Source of the DNA: Dryobates pubescens
Lineage: Eukaryota; Chordata; Aves; Piciformes; Picidae
Direction of reading: 5' to 3'
Assembly (NCBI RefSeq): GCF_014839835.1
Contig: NC_071617.1
Location: 5,392,001 to 5,456,000, forward strand
DNA: 64,000 nucleotides
Below the pieces are notes generated by a model. That model was not told the DNA's origin, did no database searches, and worked only from the letters and a program-made list of their open reading frames with translations. This document shows positions 40,601 to 50,329 of the stretch, piece after piece (position 1 is the first letter of the stretch; each line of letters opens with the position of its first letter). The position numbers were made by a program, and so were the translations under genes.

Positions 40601-43385
40601 AAGAAGTGGCTAAAGCACTACAATCACTTGTGTTGCTTCTCCCAAGATTTAGGATCCTGCTTGCCATGGAATGAGTGGAATGCACCTCACTCAGCATAGG
40701 AAAGCAGCAGTTTATGCAATGAAGTAGAATGGTAATTAGACCATAAAATAAAGTAACTCAGACCCTAGAAGCACACTGAATTCAGAACTTCAGACCCAGA
40801 CAGGCTAACAAACACTTGCATGAAGAGGAAGAGCCCAGCCAATATTCACCTGTTTTATCAGTTCTGTAAAAGCTTTGGATAGCTTTTCATAATAACCTTC
40901 CAGCGTTGCTTTGCCATACTGCCCTTGGGTGTTCTGACAGCAGACCATGTAATGCAGCTGTGGTGTTGTCACCAGACCATAGTCTAGCAGAAAAATAAAA
41001 GGCAGAGTCTTCACAAATGGAATACTACATTAATTCCTCTTTAGAAGTTGTACAGCATTCGCTCTTCTACAACCAACAGACAAATGCAGTGCAGGAAACT
41101 CATGTAGTATCTTTCAAGCCCTGTGATGAAAAGGTGAAACACCTCCTCTCCTTGCATTAAAGCCATATAACTGCCCCTGAAAGAAGACTGTTGAAAGGGC
41201 AAGTGGAAATGGTGTCTGGGCTACTGCTCTGCTCTACATAACAGAGTCATGTTTCCATAAAAACTTGAAATCAGACTAAAACTAGGGTTTAACATACCAT
41301 GGTACTGGCCACCTAGAACTGAGATGCCATCTATCACTGACTGGGAAAGCTTCTCGCTGCTTGGCCTGGAAAACAACAGATACAAACATTAACCTTTGCA
41401 CAAAATAGTTGTGTATGGACCTGGGAAGGAAGCACATGTGGAGGAAGGCCCTACAAGCTTCCTCCCAGCAGACTTTGATTCAATTTGAATAAATCCATAC
41501 CTTTTTATTTTGTAGGCACCTCCCAAGAAATAAGTTTCAAAGCCACCACTCCAGTGCTGAACAGTGCTGCTGAACACACATGGATGCCACAAGGTATCCA
41601 CCAAAACCCCACACCATCCTCCTCCTCCCACAACCATCAGGGAAGAGAATATAGGAACAGCAATGGAAAACTTCTATTTATTGCTGTAACCATAAATTAT
41701 TGAGTAGCAGACTAGGCATTAAAAGCCCCTCATAAATCTGGCTGTGGAGGGCTAAACATCCAAAAGCACCCACAGACAAAATGCTGGCCCTTCCACAAAA
41801 GCAGCACACATCTGCAGCACTCTGGCATTACCTGGTGTCTCTGCCAATAAAAACCGAAGCATCTTTGTGCTGGTTCACTGCTGCTTGTTGGCAGATCTCA
41901 GTTATTATATTCTGCAATTCTTCCTCCTCTGCATTTGCCAGTTGTGTGGCATACTCTTCCCAGGAAGGGTGCAGCATTTCTCCCAGAGGATCGACCAGCT
42001 TTACGCCATTATCCTCCTTAGAAGATAAAAAACGGTAAGAACAGCAGATAGCAAGCCTGAAAGCAGGAAACCTACTGAAACCTTTGAAGGTTCAATCACA
42101 TTCTTTCTGTGGAGCATTTCTGGGAAGCAACAGCTGACACAGAATCACAGAATTGTTAGGGTTGGAAGGGACCTCAAGGATCAGCTAGTTCCAACCCCCC
42201 CTGCCATGGGCAGGGACACTTTCCACTAGATGAGGCTGTCCAGAGCCACATCCAGCCTGGCCTTAAAAATCTCCAGGCATGGGGCTTTTATCACCTCCCT
42301 GCTTATTTAAACCTCCAACATGCATGGAAAGGTAAGGTAACCAGCACATTTTGTAACCAAATTTGTTGCAATGAACCAAAGTTTTGCTATGAAATTCATG
42401 GGACAATAAAGTGACATAAAGGCAGATTCTAATAACCTGGAATGCTCCACAGCAGCAGAAGCCCAAGTGCCTGATTTGCAATTGCTGCATCTCTCTATTT
42501 TAATAAGATTGCAGATTTTGCTCAAAGGTTCATGTCAAAGGCACTCCCAGCTTGCCAAGGTTACAGATTTCCTATGTTACAGCATTTCCACATGAGGGAA
42601 AACAACACTTGGGTGTACAGGGAAAAGTAACTTTGAGCACCTCTCCTGTGAGGACAGACTGAGGGAGTTAGGACAGTTCACTCTATAGAGGAGAAGGCTC
42701 TGAGGAGACCTTATGGTGGCCTTCCAATATCTTAAGGGGGCCTACAAGAAAGCTGGGGAGGGACTTTCTAGGGTGTCAGGGAGTGACAAGACTAGGAAGA
42801 ATGGGAAAAAAAATAGAAATGGGCAGATTCAGATTGGATGTTAGAAATTCTTCACCATGAGGGTGGTGAGACACTGGCACAGGTTGCCCAGGGAGGTGGT
42901 AGAAGCCTCATCCCTGGAGGTTTTTAAAGGCCAGGCTGGATGTGGCTCTGAGCAACCTGATCTAGTGGAGTGTGGTTGGAACTAAATGATCCTTGAGCTC
43001 CCTTCCAACCCTAACAATTCTATGATTCTATGTGGGAGATCATATTTACAGGGAGCAGGCTAAAAACATGTTTTAAGCAGCTCCAAGTGCCTTCAGGATC
43101 TGGTCTCTCAGTGCCACGAAGAGCTTCGATTCCACCAGTGATTACATCCACTTTCTTTTTGAAGAAAAAAGGTTTTCTTACTTCAGGATTGTGAGATGCA
43201 GTAACCATGATGCCAATAGTAGATGCCACAGCTTTGGACCTGAGAACTGCCAGCAGGCCCATGCGGAACATGATGTGGTCAAGCTGCTCAGCCCTGGCAC
43301 GAAATCCAGCAGTGCCATACTGGAGAGTAAGTCCAGCAGGTTTAGGATGCAGCGTTGAGTATTTCTTAAGGGCTTCAAAATCCAT
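31563..43385 (-). CDS. PGM3: PGM3, phosphoacetylglucosamine mutase, complete coding region (12 exons)
   Basis: PGM3 interconverts GlcNAc-6-phosphate and GlcNAc-1-phosphate in the cytosol, the step before UDP-GlcNAc synthesis in the hexosamine pathway. Twelve exons splice into 542 codons plus stop, the same length as human PGM3. The alpha-D-phosphohexomutase landmarks are all present: catalytic phosphoserine loop TASHNP with Ser64; metal loop DGDADR with Asp276, Asp278 and Asp280; sugar-binding EANGHGT at about 370-376; phosphate-binding RPSGTED from about 497. No disabling change is seen, so the enzyme should be active. The ATG lies two bases after a splice acceptor, so a noncoding first exon must lie upstream, most likely in the CpG island at about 44.7 kb. 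The C-terminus PPQPI differs slightly from the mammalian QPxF ending. It runs tail-to-tail with DOP1A and head-to-head with RWDD2A. Confidence 0.97.
32241..32725 (+). mobile_element. CR1 LINE, antisense to PGM3
   Basis: TGGAATACTGTGTCCAG to CTAACATCCTGTGCTC; ends only 36 bases from PGM3 exon 11. Confidence 0.92.
32761..32934 (-). CDS. PGM3: PGM3 coding exon 11
   Basis: 174 bases, [20 protein letters not shown] to [24 protein letters not shown] is the phosphate-binding motif of the phosphohexomutase C-terminal domain. Acceptor ccgcag, donor gtcaga. High GC for its surroundings. Confidence 0.96.
33066..33585 (+). mobile_element. CR1 LINE, antisense to PGM3
   Basis: TTTGGGTTCCAGCTCTGGGC to CTAACATCCTGTGATCTC; same subfamily as the 32241 copy. 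Confidence 0.92.
34240..34362 (-). CDS. PGM3: PGM3 coding exon 10
   Basis: 123 bases, [20 protein letters not shown] to LPNRLLKVQ; acceptor caacag, donor gtgagc. Confidence 0.95.
35101..35217 (-). CDS. PGM3: PGM3 coding exon 9
   Basis: 117 bases, [20 protein letters not shown] to NMIDLINQ, a charged helix-prone segment; acceptor tgtag, donor gtaaaa. Confidence 0.95.
35545..35643 (-). CDS. PGM3: PGM3 coding exon 8
   Basis: 99 bases, [20 protein letters not shown] to the sugar-binding FEANGHGT; acceptor ctgcag, donor gtaagt. Confidence 0.96.
35661..36490 (-). mobile_element. CR1 LINE, longest single copy in the window
   Basis: 3' end at 35661, about 830 bases reaching back to the reversed GGATGCCATCCAGAGGGACC block of ORF2. 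Lies 18 bases from PGM3 exon 8. Confidence 0.9.
36641..36724 (-). CDS. PGM3: PGM3 coding exon 7
   Basis: 84 bases, [20 protein letters not shown] to LEQTLK; acceptor cttcag, donor gtattc. Confidence 0.95.
36805..37570 (-). mobile_element. CR1 LINE, 5'-truncated
   Basis: 3' end at 36805; ORF2 remnant [20 protein letters not shown] to [20 protein letters not shown]. Confidence 0.92.
38448..38605 (-). CDS. PGM3: PGM3 coding exon 6
   Basis: 158 bases carrying the metal-binding loop: [20 protein letters not shown], then [20 protein letters not shown] to LLAK. Acceptor cactag, donor gtaact. Confidence 0.96.
38745..39080 (-). mobile_element. CR1 LINE with internal deletion, reverse transcriptase part kept
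   Basis: Carries the RT-domain segment [20 protein letters not shown] and IFIDDLD, then jumps straight to the CR1 3' end (reversed ACCATTCTGTGATTCTG). Several hundred bases of ORF2 between RT and the tail are missing. Confidence 0.88.
39095..39329 (-). mobile_element. CR1 LINE 3' fragment
   Basis: Reversed TTCTATGTATTCTATGTATT tail at 39095, then the [10 protein letters not shown]-equivalent region. Confidence 0.88.
39330..39463 (-). mobile_element. CR1 LINE fragment, different subfamily
   Basis: GGGACCTCTGGAGATCATCA to CCACAACCTCTCTGG; directly abuts the previous copy, so one probably landed in the other. Confidence 0.82.
40225..40420 (-). CDS. PGM3: PGM3 coding exon 5
   Basis: 196 bases, [20 protein letters not shown] to [17 protein letters not shown]; acceptor cctaag, donor gtatgt. 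Confidence 0.95.
40850..40983 (-). CDS. PGM3: PGM3 coding exon 4
   Basis: 134 bases, [20 protein letters not shown] to [12 protein letters not shown]; acceptor gctag, donor gtgaat. Ends in phase 0. Confidence 0.95.
41298..41365 (-). CDS. PGM3: PGM3 coding exon 3
   Basis: 68 bases, completing RDTR then [20 protein letters not shown] and YH; acceptor ttccag, donor gtatgt. Confidence 0.95.
41832..42016 (-). CDS. PGM3: PGM3 coding exon 2
   Basis: 185 bases, [20 protein letters not shown] to [10 protein letters not shown]; acceptor ctaag, donor gtaatg. Continues the SHNPE|EDNG active-site loop from exon 1. Confidence 0.95.
42137..42303 (-). mobile_element. CR1 LINE 3' fragment
   Basis: CAGAATCACAGAATTGTTAG to TTATCACCTCCCTGC. 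Confidence 0.9.
42633..43033 (+). mobile_element. CR1 LINE, antisense to PGM3
   Basis: GAGCACCTCTCCTGTGAGGA to CTAACAATTCTATGATTC. Confidence 0.92.
43182..43385 (-). CDS. PGM3: PGM3 coding exon 1
   Basis: Begins with ATG at 43385. The acceptor ctctag lies just upstream, leaving an exon boundary at about 43387. 68 codons, [20 protein letters not shown] to VTASHNPE, with donor gtaaga at 43181. Ser64 of TASHNP is the catalytic phosphoserine. An in-frame ATG at 43418 lies in the upstream intron. Confidence 0.96.
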
Positions 43386-43606
43386 CTCTAGAGAAGAAAG
43401 TAACACAGAGGCAAGCAACAGACATCAGGTCATGATAATCAATTTTATATTTTGCACTTCATTTAATTTTGGGGCCCACTGATAGCTCAAACCATTCATA
43501 CCAAGCCCCTTGGTGGGACTGTGAGAGGGACCACTACCTGAGCTTCTACACTCACAGTACAGCACTAGAAAAACAAAGCTGGACCAGATTTCACCAGATC
43601 ATAAAA

Positions 43607-44212
43607 ATTCACAGAATCACACAATTGGAAGGGATCTCTGAGGATCACCTAGCCCAACCCTCCCTGCTAAAGCAGGTTTACCTAGATCAGGTTGTATAGG
43701 AGTGCATCCAGGTGGGTTTTGAAGACCTCCAGAGGACACTCCAGAACCTTTCTGGGCAGCCTGTTCCAGTGCTCCACCCCTCTCAGTGTTCTTCCCTCAT
43801 ATTCAGATGGGACTTCCTGTGCTTTAGTGTGTACTTGTTGCCCCTATTCCTATCACCAGCCACCACTGAAAAAACCACAGCCTCATCCTCTTGACCTTAG
43901 ATATTTATAAACATTGATAAGACCCCTTCTCAGTCTGCTCTTCTCCAGGCTAAAAAGATCCAGGCCTCTGCCTCTCCTCTTAAGAGAGATGCTCCAGTCC
44001 CCTAATCATCGTCATGGCCCTCCATTGGGCTCTTTCCAGTAGTTCCCTGCCTCTCTTGAACCGGTGAGCCCAGAACTGGACACAATACTCCAGGTGCGGC
44101 CTCACCACGGCAGAGTAGAGGAGAAGAACCTCCCTCGACCTGCTGGACTCACTCTTCTTAATGCACCCCGGAAAGCCGCTGGCCTTCTTGGCCAGGAGGA
44201 TGCAGTGATTTC
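43607..44212 (-). mobile_element. CR1 LINE in PGM3 intron 1
   Basis: 3' end at 43607 (reversed AATTGTGTGATTCTGTGA), reaching to CTTCTTGGCCAGGAGG, about 180 bases short of the CpG island. Confidence 0.9.
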
Positions 44213-44667
44213 GGTTAAGAGCCACAATTCTCAGCCGGTAGGACCCGGGAATCAATCACAGCAGAGTTCCTGCCAAGGGCTGGCTCTTTCTCACAGTAAG
44301 GCTGGCACTCGATCACGGCTCTACCCGAGACCTTGTGAGTTCACAGCAGACTGTCCTCCCCCTCCAAGTCCTTGCTGCTACAGGGGCGCTCCCAGCAGCG
44401 TCACCTGGCTGCTGCACTCGGACGGCGGATCCGCCAAGGCGCTCCCTACGGCCCCGCCACGCCAGCACCACGGTCCCCACCTCGCCCCGGGCACCTGAGG
44501 CGCGGACAGCCGCTGGGCCGGGAGAGAAGGGCCGGACGCTCGCCTCTACGAGAGCCACAGCGCTTCCAGCAGCCGCCCCCTCGCAGGGCTGCGAGCCTCG
44601 GGGCGCACCCAACACCGCCACCCGGGGCCACCCCGAGGGTCGCAGCCGCCCGCCGCCAGCCGCTCAC

Positions 44668-44870
44668 CTGCCTCCGCCGCCCAGCTCCCCGCCCCGAGCC
44701 GGCGCGGCCAAGCCCTCGGGCGGCACAAGGCCAATGGCAGGCCGGCGGGCGGGCGCGCACCGCTACGTGGCACCAGGGGCCCGCCCCGCCGCTCACAGCC
44801 GGCAGCGGGAAGCGGCCACGCCGCAACGAGAGTAAGCGCCGGGGAGGAGCATCCGCGGGCACAAGCCCCA
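44668..44870 (-). other. PGM3: Candidate noncoding first exon of PGM3
   Basis: A good donor, ggcag/gtgagc, reads leftwards at 44667 within the CpG island. It would splice to the acceptor just before the PGM3 ATG at 43387. The right (5') end is a guess; a CCAAT box (44731-44735) lies in this stretch. Confidence 0.45.
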
Positions 44871-44922
44871 TCTCTCCGCCGCAGCCTAAGCCTCAGTGAC
44901 AGCAGCTCCTGCACGGCCTCTC

Positions 44923-44930
44923 TGACGTCG
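44923..44930. promoter_or_regulatory. CRE-like site TGACGTCG
   Basis: Near-palindromic CREB/ATF-type motif in the middle of the CpG island. Seen by eye only; not shown to be bound. Confidence 0.35.
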
Positions 44931-45529
44931 CGCAGGGGCGTCCGAGTTGTCACCGCGGGCAGCGGCCATAGCTGCCCGCGTAGGAGGGACGTGGCGTCTC
45001 CATTTTGCGCCCCTTCCTGCAGCGCTGCAGTGCGCTGCGCGGGGGCCCGGCCGGCAGTGCTCTGTTGGGCTCCCTGCGGCACCGGACGCTGCCTCCTACC
45101 TCACGGGCAACTACCGCCCCGTAGTCCCTGCGGTGCCTCGGGGGCCGCGAGCGGCCCTCAGGGGAGGGCTCGCGCTCGTTCTGTTCCCGCCCTTCCCCTG
45201 CCTGCCCACAGCTGTCCTCTGCCAGCTCGCGCGGCGCTGCCCCGGTGCCCGCCTCAGGGCTTCCCAGAGAGGCTGCGCTGAGGGAGCTGAACTCGGGGCC
45301 CTCAAGTTCGGCCTCACGCCTTGACAGGAGGGATTCATAACCGAGCGGGTAACTAGTGTGGAATGGGGGGGAGGGTGCCCCGTTTCTCGCTGAGTCCACC
45401 CCGCGCAAGGCAAGAAGTGCGCGGAGAGGCGGGCCACAACCGGCCCCTCGTCCCAGGGCGAGCCGGGCCGCACAGCGCCTCTCCCGCAAGGGGCGGCCTG
45501 GCCTGTCCCCGCCCCGTTCCCATGCTGAG

Positions 45530-45681
45530 CGGCCTCGCTGTGAGCTGCGGCAGCCGGGGTGCTGCTGGGCGGCTGGCCGCGGCCTCGCCTCGGAAGCCGC
45601 CAGTGGGAAGGCGGCGGCACGAAGAGCCATGTCCCCTCCGCTCCGGTGACGTCCTTGGCGGTCGGAACCCGAGCGGCCCAG
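45530..45681 (+). other. RWDD2A: Candidate noncoding first exon of RWDD2A
   Basis: Donor cccag/gtgagg at 45682 in the right half of the CpG island could splice to the acceptor gttgcag at 46218. The 5' boundary is arbitrary. Confidence 0.35.
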
Positions 45682-45776
45682 GTGAGGCCGCGCAGAGGCT
45701 GTAGCTCGGCTCTGGCGGACGCTGCTCGCCGGCCGTGGAGTCGCTTCGCAGTTGCCTCACTGGCTTGGCTGTGGGT

Positions 45777-46055
45777 CATAGGATGTTAAGGGTTGGAAGG
45801 GACTTTCGAAGATCATCGAGTCCAACCCACCTGCCAGGGCAGGACCAGAGAATCTAGCACAGGTCGCACAGGAATACATCCAGATGGGTCTTAACGCGTC
45901 TCCAGAGAAGCAGACTCCACAACCTCTCTGGGGACGCTGTTCAGTGCCCTGTGACCCTCACAGTGAAGAAGTTCCTTGTGCTGTACTTATATCCATGACC
46001 CCCTGTCCTATCACAGGGTGCAACGGAGAAGAGCCTGCCCCCTCCCTCCCGAGCA
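45777..46055 (-). mobile_element. CR1 LINE 3' fragment in RWDD2A intron 1
   Basis: TCATAGGATGTTAAGGGTTG to AAGAGCCTGCCCCCTCC, placed right at the edge of the CpG island. Confidence 0.88.
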
Positions 46056-46239
46056 CGCCCGTAAGGAACCGGCTTGCAGGTGTTCGTAATGAATCAAATT
46101 CTGTCCTTTAAATATAGAGGGTATCCCGGTGGAGAACGGCTCCTTCGGGTAGGCAGCATGGTGCTAAACCTGTCCGTGTGTTAAACCCCGAGGTTTAATT
46201 GCAGGCCTCTCGTTGCAGGTGTGTGCAGGGGGCAGTGCA

Positions 46240-46437
46240 ATGGCTGTCACAGTGAGAGAATGCCTAGAGCTCCAGCTGCTGGAAGTGGAAATGCTCCTTG
46301 CAATGTTTCCCAAAAAAGGGGAAATAAACCTGGATGAGGATGCTGTGGCCAGCGTGCAGCACTACGTGAGAAACAGTGACGGAGCTCTGCCCCCACAGCT
46401 CCAATTTTCAATCGCTGTCGATGTAGGGGAGGCAAAG
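46240..46437 (+). CDS. RWDD2A: RWDD2A coding exon 1
   Basis: 66 codons from the [23 protein letters not shown] to IAVDVGEAK; donor gtgaga at 46438. The exon probably begins at 46219 after gttgcag, giving a 21-base leader. Confidence 0.93.
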
Positions 46438-48985
46438 GTGAGAAATTCCACATCAGTGTGTTTATGGGTGTTGTTTTCTTTACTCACAGTGCAGACAAAA
46501 CCTTTGCAGTGAAAAAGGAAAAATCAAAACTGCTTTCCCCCCTCCCCCATTTCTCTTTGCTGCCTCAAATTCACAGAACCTTAATTATGTATTTGAGTCT
46601 GAACTTCATTTGAGCAAGAAAGGTTTCTATAAACACCCATAGGAATGGGCAACCAACATGAATGGCAGGTGACCACAAGAGCTTAGCTAGAGCTGTACTC
46701 AGATGAAAGCTATGAGTTTACTGCTTTACAAAGAGCTGTGTATTACAAAGGCAGTATTTGCCTCTGATGAAAATGCAAATGTTGGACTTTACATCATTTT
46801 AGCAAAACCACCCAATTATTTCTCTTTTCCACTCCTTGCCACATTCATTGATTTGTATTTGAAATTCACTACTGTAAAAACAGCCCCAAGGGTCAAACAC
46901 AAAACTGTAACCAATGAACTGCAACACAAAACCCAAAAACTTACAGTATAAGGAGTTCTAGCAATTTGTCCAATTAAAGGGAAGTCACATGGAATAACTA
47001 AGCAATGTCAATACTTTCATCAGGAACATAGTAGTGTAGGTCAGAGTAGTGACTGGAAAATGGAAACCAACAAACTCAATCCAGAAGTATGTGCATTTTC
47101 CATGGAATAAGGATAACTAAACAGAACAATTTACTGGGTAACAACATGGCCTTGTGATTATTTTGAAACTTGGGTTCAAGCTTAGCTACCTTTGTAAAAT
47201 GGATCCTTTCAAGAAAGAAGTTTTCTGAACCGTGTAGAGAGGGCTTGTGGAGGAAGAATTTTTTTTCCTCATGGTAGATTTCCAAGGAACTTGGAAAGAT
47301 AATGAGTCATTTCACAATTCACTTCTCTCAGACTTAATCATATGATTGGATACTAACAAGAGCTTCAAGCACTGAGGACATGTGAATTCTCTCTTGCTCT
47401 TGAAACAGAGGCAGACTTCAGTTCCCAAAGAACATGAAGTGCTTCATTTTAAGACACTGTAGGAATAACTGAGAGAAATTCAACAGCCCACGATTTGTAA
47501 GACACAGGCAAGATAATCTGAAGGTTTTCCCAGGCTAAAACACACATGCATCTTTGTCCCCTATAACCCTGAGAATGTTTCTTCTGCTAGGGTAAATACA
47601 TGCTTAAAATAATAATAATGCATAGAATGGTTTGGGTCAGATGACCTTAGAGATCATCTAGTTTCAACCCCCCTTGCCATGTACCTCACTGTACAGTACA
47701 GAATCACAGAATTGTTCCAGTTGGAAAAGAGCTCTAAGGTCATTGAGTCCAACCATCAACCTACTACCCATTAGGCCATTAAACCATGCTCCAAAGTGCC
47801 ATATCCACACATTTCTTGAACACCTCCAGGGAAGGTGACTCCACCACCTCCCATAAACACTGTTTGTGTAACTCTTGGCCTTGTTTTGCTGAAGGTGATG
47901 CAGCACCTGGGCAGAGTTCATGGAGCAGACGTACATTTGGTAAGGAACAAGATCCTCAAGAGCCACTTGCCCCTTGACAGGCTGGTAGTTTATCACTGTT
48001 GTGGCACTGGGCACATACTGAGAAACAGGCACTAGAAATACCGCTAGAGGGTAAAACTGTGTCACTTCCTTCTAGCCACAGCATTGTTTCTGTAAACAGC
48101 AGAAGATAACATCAGATACATTGGAAAGTCTCAGCATGGGGCAACAAAGAAAAGGAGTGAACAAAATGGAAACACAAGTAACTGCAGTCTCTGGGATGTG
48201 GTATCATTACTTACATCCTTTAACAGGGAAGAAGAGTCTAGCAGTCTTACAATAGCTTCAGAACTCATTTTCCTTCTGTGTGTTCTGTTTCTAAGGTAAA
48301 AGTGGAACTGCAGGTAATGCTGCCTCATAAATATCCTCACGTAGTGCCTCAGCTTTTTGCAAGATCAGATGCATTGCACAGACAACAACAGTTGCAGCTC
48401 AACACTGGTCTCACTTCTCACATCAGTTCTTTGGATTCAGGTGAACTCTGTCTATGTGAAGCTGTGCAGTGGGTGAAAGACAACAGCCTGCCTTACCTGG
48501 AAAATAGCAAGGTGTCTTCTGAAAGTGCTTCAGAAGGAGTGCTAGTTAAAGAAACACTGCACCGCATGTGGATCTATAGCCATCACATCTACAGGCAGGA
48601 ACTGAGGAAGAAGATTTTCGACTCTGCAAAGCAGTTAAATCTGACTGGCTTCTGCCTCACAGGGAAACCTGGTGTCATCTGTGTAGAGGGTCTCCAGGAA
48701 AGCTGTGAAGAGTTCTGGCGTGTTATTCGGTATCCCAACTGGAAGCACATTTCGTGCAAGCATGTGGAGAACATAGAGACAGAGGGAAGCATCGATGAGC
48801 TTCGCCTCTTTCATGCCTTCGAAGACCTGCAGTTTGAGGCACATGGCGATTATGGCCTGAGGAACGACTACCACATGGATCTTGGCCAGTTCCTACAATT
48901 CCTCAAACAGCATCAAAGTGGACACATTTTTCAGATTTTGTTTGGTGTCAAAGACAAACATTCAGACAAACAAGGAACTGTGTAA
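46240..48985 (+). CDS. RWDD2A: RWDD2A, RWD domain-containing protein 2A, complete coding region (2 exons)
   Basis: 295 codons from two exons (66 + 229), against 292 in human as I recall. An N-terminal RWD domain, about residues 10-125, has the family YPxxxP motif as YPHVVP at 79-84. The C-terminal half matches the DUF1115 (Prp3 C-terminal-like) domain shared by RWDD2A and RWDD2B, with [18 protein letters not shown] and [12 protein letters not shown]. The protein ends [23 protein letters not shown] domains usually bind other proteins; the cellular role of RWDD2A is not established. The start at 46240 follows a splice acceptor at 46218 and matches the short conserved N-terminus [18 protein letters not shown]. 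The intron is 1.86 kb. It is divergent from PGM3 and convergent with ME1. Confidence 0.96.
46438..47619 (+). other. RWDD2A intron, unique sequence
   Basis: No repeat or exon recognised. Confidence 0.6.
47620..47690 (-). mobile_element. CR1 LINE 3' stub
   Basis: TGCATAGAATGGTTTGGGTC to CCCCTTGCCATG. Confidence 0.75.
47699..47855 (-). mobile_element. CR1 LINE 3' fragment
   Basis: CAGAATCACAGAATTGTTCC to GTGACTCCACCACCTCCC. Confidence 0.85.
48296..48985 (+). CDS. RWDD2A: RWDD2A coding exon 2
   Basis: Acceptor tctaag ends at 48295; 690 bases to TAA at 48985. [20 protein letters not shown] begins the second half of the RWD domain, and the whole C-terminal domain follows. An in-frame ATG at 48278 lies in the intron. 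Confidence 0.96.
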   Translation, partial: VKVELQVMLPHKYPHVVPQLFARSDALHRQQQLQLNTGLTSHISSLDSGELCLCEAVQWVKDNSLPYLENSKVSSESASEGVLVKETLHRMWIYSHHIYRQELRKKIFDSAKQLNLTGFCLTGKPGVICVEGLQESCEEFWRVIRYPNWKHISCKHVENIETEGSIDELRLFHAFEDLQFEAHGDYGLRNDYHMDLGQFLQFLKQHQSGHIFQILFGVKDKHSDKQGTV

Positions 48986-49107
48986 GGGTTCTAATGTTGG
49001 ATGAAGAATGGTTCAACTAGTTAATCTTAGCTTCTGTTCTGAGAGACCAGAAAAGCTGCTCATTTATTTTCTGAGACTCTAAAATTACCTCAAAGTGCTT
49101 GCAAGGT

Positions 49108-49113
49108 AATAAA
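49108..49113 (+). terminator. RWDD2A polyadenylation signal
   Basis: AATAAA 123 bases after the RWDD2A stop, on the coding strand. Confidence 0.65.
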
Positions 49114-49224
49114 ACACCCCACATTTAAGTGTCCTGATCCTGTAGCCTCATTTCCACTGCCCTGTGTGTTACTAAACTGTGGTGCAGGCCTGTAGTTAAC
49201 TTCTACATTCAGCTGTAGGCTGCA

Positions 49225-49885
49225 GTCACAGATGACACAGGAGACCTGGCCTTTAACACCTCCAGGAAGAGGATATCCACAATCTCGCTGAGCAACCTGT
49301 TCCAGTGTCTTGCTGCTCTCACTGTAAATAATTTCTTCCTAATATCCAGTATCAATCTGCCCTCCTCAAGCTTCAATCCATTCCTTCTCACCCTGTCATT
49401 ACAAGCCCTCAGAAAAAGTCCCTTCCTGGCTTTCTTGCAGGCTCCTTTCAGATAGTGGAAGGCTGCTATAAGAGCTCCCTAGAACCTTCTTTTCTGCAAG
49501 CTGAACACCCCCAAGTCTTGCAGCCTGTCCCCATTGGGAAGCTTCTTCAGCCTTCTGATCATCTGCGTGATGCCGCCTGAAGCTCTGAAGCCGCTGTGGT
49601 AGTTTCATGTTCCTCTTATGCTGGGGGCACCAGAACTGGATGCAGTACTCCAGGTGGTGTCTCACAAGAGCAGAGTAGCAGGGCAGAATCACATCTCTCT
49701 TCCTGCTGGTCACACTTCTTTTGATGCAGCCGAGGACATGGTTGGTCTTCTGGGCTGCAAGTGACCATTGCCAGCTCCTGTTGAGTTTTTCATCAGCTGA
49801 CTCCCTCTCCTCCAGACTGCTCTTGGGCCACGCCCTGCACATCCTATATTTGTGCTTGGGATTGCCCTAACCCAGGTGTAGGATA
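49225..49885 (-). mobile_element. CR1 LINE internal fragment between RWDD2A and ME1
   Basis: ACCTGGCCTTTAACACC to AACCCAGGTGTAGGA; no 3' terminal repeat, so truncated at both ends. It fills most of the gap between the two convergent genes. Confidence 0.88.
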
Positions 49886-49987
49886 ACCACTTACTTTGAC
49901 AACAGAAAGACCTGTCAGACTATAGTGTAGGATTATCACAAAATAACAAAATAACCAAACAACACAAATGTATTTCTCAGCTGAATT

Positions 49988-49993
49988 TTTATT
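49988..49993 (-). terminator. ME1 polyadenylation signal
   Basis: AATAAA on the minus strand about 180 bases past the ME1 stop. Confidence 0.6.
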
Positions 49994-50170
49994 TCCTGAT
50001 ATATAATTAATGTGATTCCTTGATCTGAGTTTCCAACCAGGTATTACAATTTAGAAAAAGTTTTCTGCATCTTAAAAAATCAGCTATTCTGAGGCTTCCT
50101 AGGCAGAAATGTTCTGGATGTTTTAATGCTTTTTAAACTCCTGCTGGTTTGCTCATTCTTCATTCAATAT

Positions 50171-50329
50171 TTACAGTTTCACTTTCATGGCTTCTTCAGG
50201 CCAGGTGTAGGAGTCAGTCACAAAGCTGTTGTAATCGGTACTGTAAATCTGAGAGCGGATGAAGGCTTCCAGGTCCTTGGGCTGAGGATAGGTGGAGGCA
50301 GTGTTATTCCTGTAGGCTTCTTCTGCGAT
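50171..50329 (-). CDS. ME1: ME1 last coding exon
   Basis: 159 bases including [23 protein letters not shown], then [20 protein letters not shown] and [11 protein letters not shown]. Acceptor ctctag. Confidence 0.95.
   Translation of the reverse strand: MAEEAYRNNTASTYPQPKDLEAFIRSQIYSTDYNSFVTDSYTWPEEAMKVKL

Larger units (their letters stand above)
44390..45740. promoter_or_regulatory. CpG island, probable bidirectional PGM3/RWDD2A promoter
   Basis: About 1.35 kb of GC-rich, CpG-dense sequence, sharply different from the AT-leaning flanks. It lies between the divergent PGM3 and RWDD2A genes, which are otherwise unsupplied with promoters. There is no TATA box. It contains TGACGTCG (44923) and TGACGTCC (45647), which look like CRE/ATF half-sites, and a CCAAT box. 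Many long open frames here come from low stop-codon frequency in GC-rich DNA and are not genes. Confidence 0.85.

Noticed and set aside
43386-43418. Upstream in-frame ATG that would extend the PGM3 N-terminus
   Set aside because: A splice acceptor lies between it and the conserved start MDFEALKK, and the 542-residue length fits the family without it.
43470-43540. Possible tRNA-like sequence GATAGCTCAAACC near PGM3
   Set aside because: No B box or pairing ends; chance resemblance.
44313-45789. Several open frames over 120 codons in the GC-rich region
   Set aside because: Low stop frequency in a CpG island; Ala/Pro/Arg/Gly composition, overlapping in several frames, no recognisable domain.
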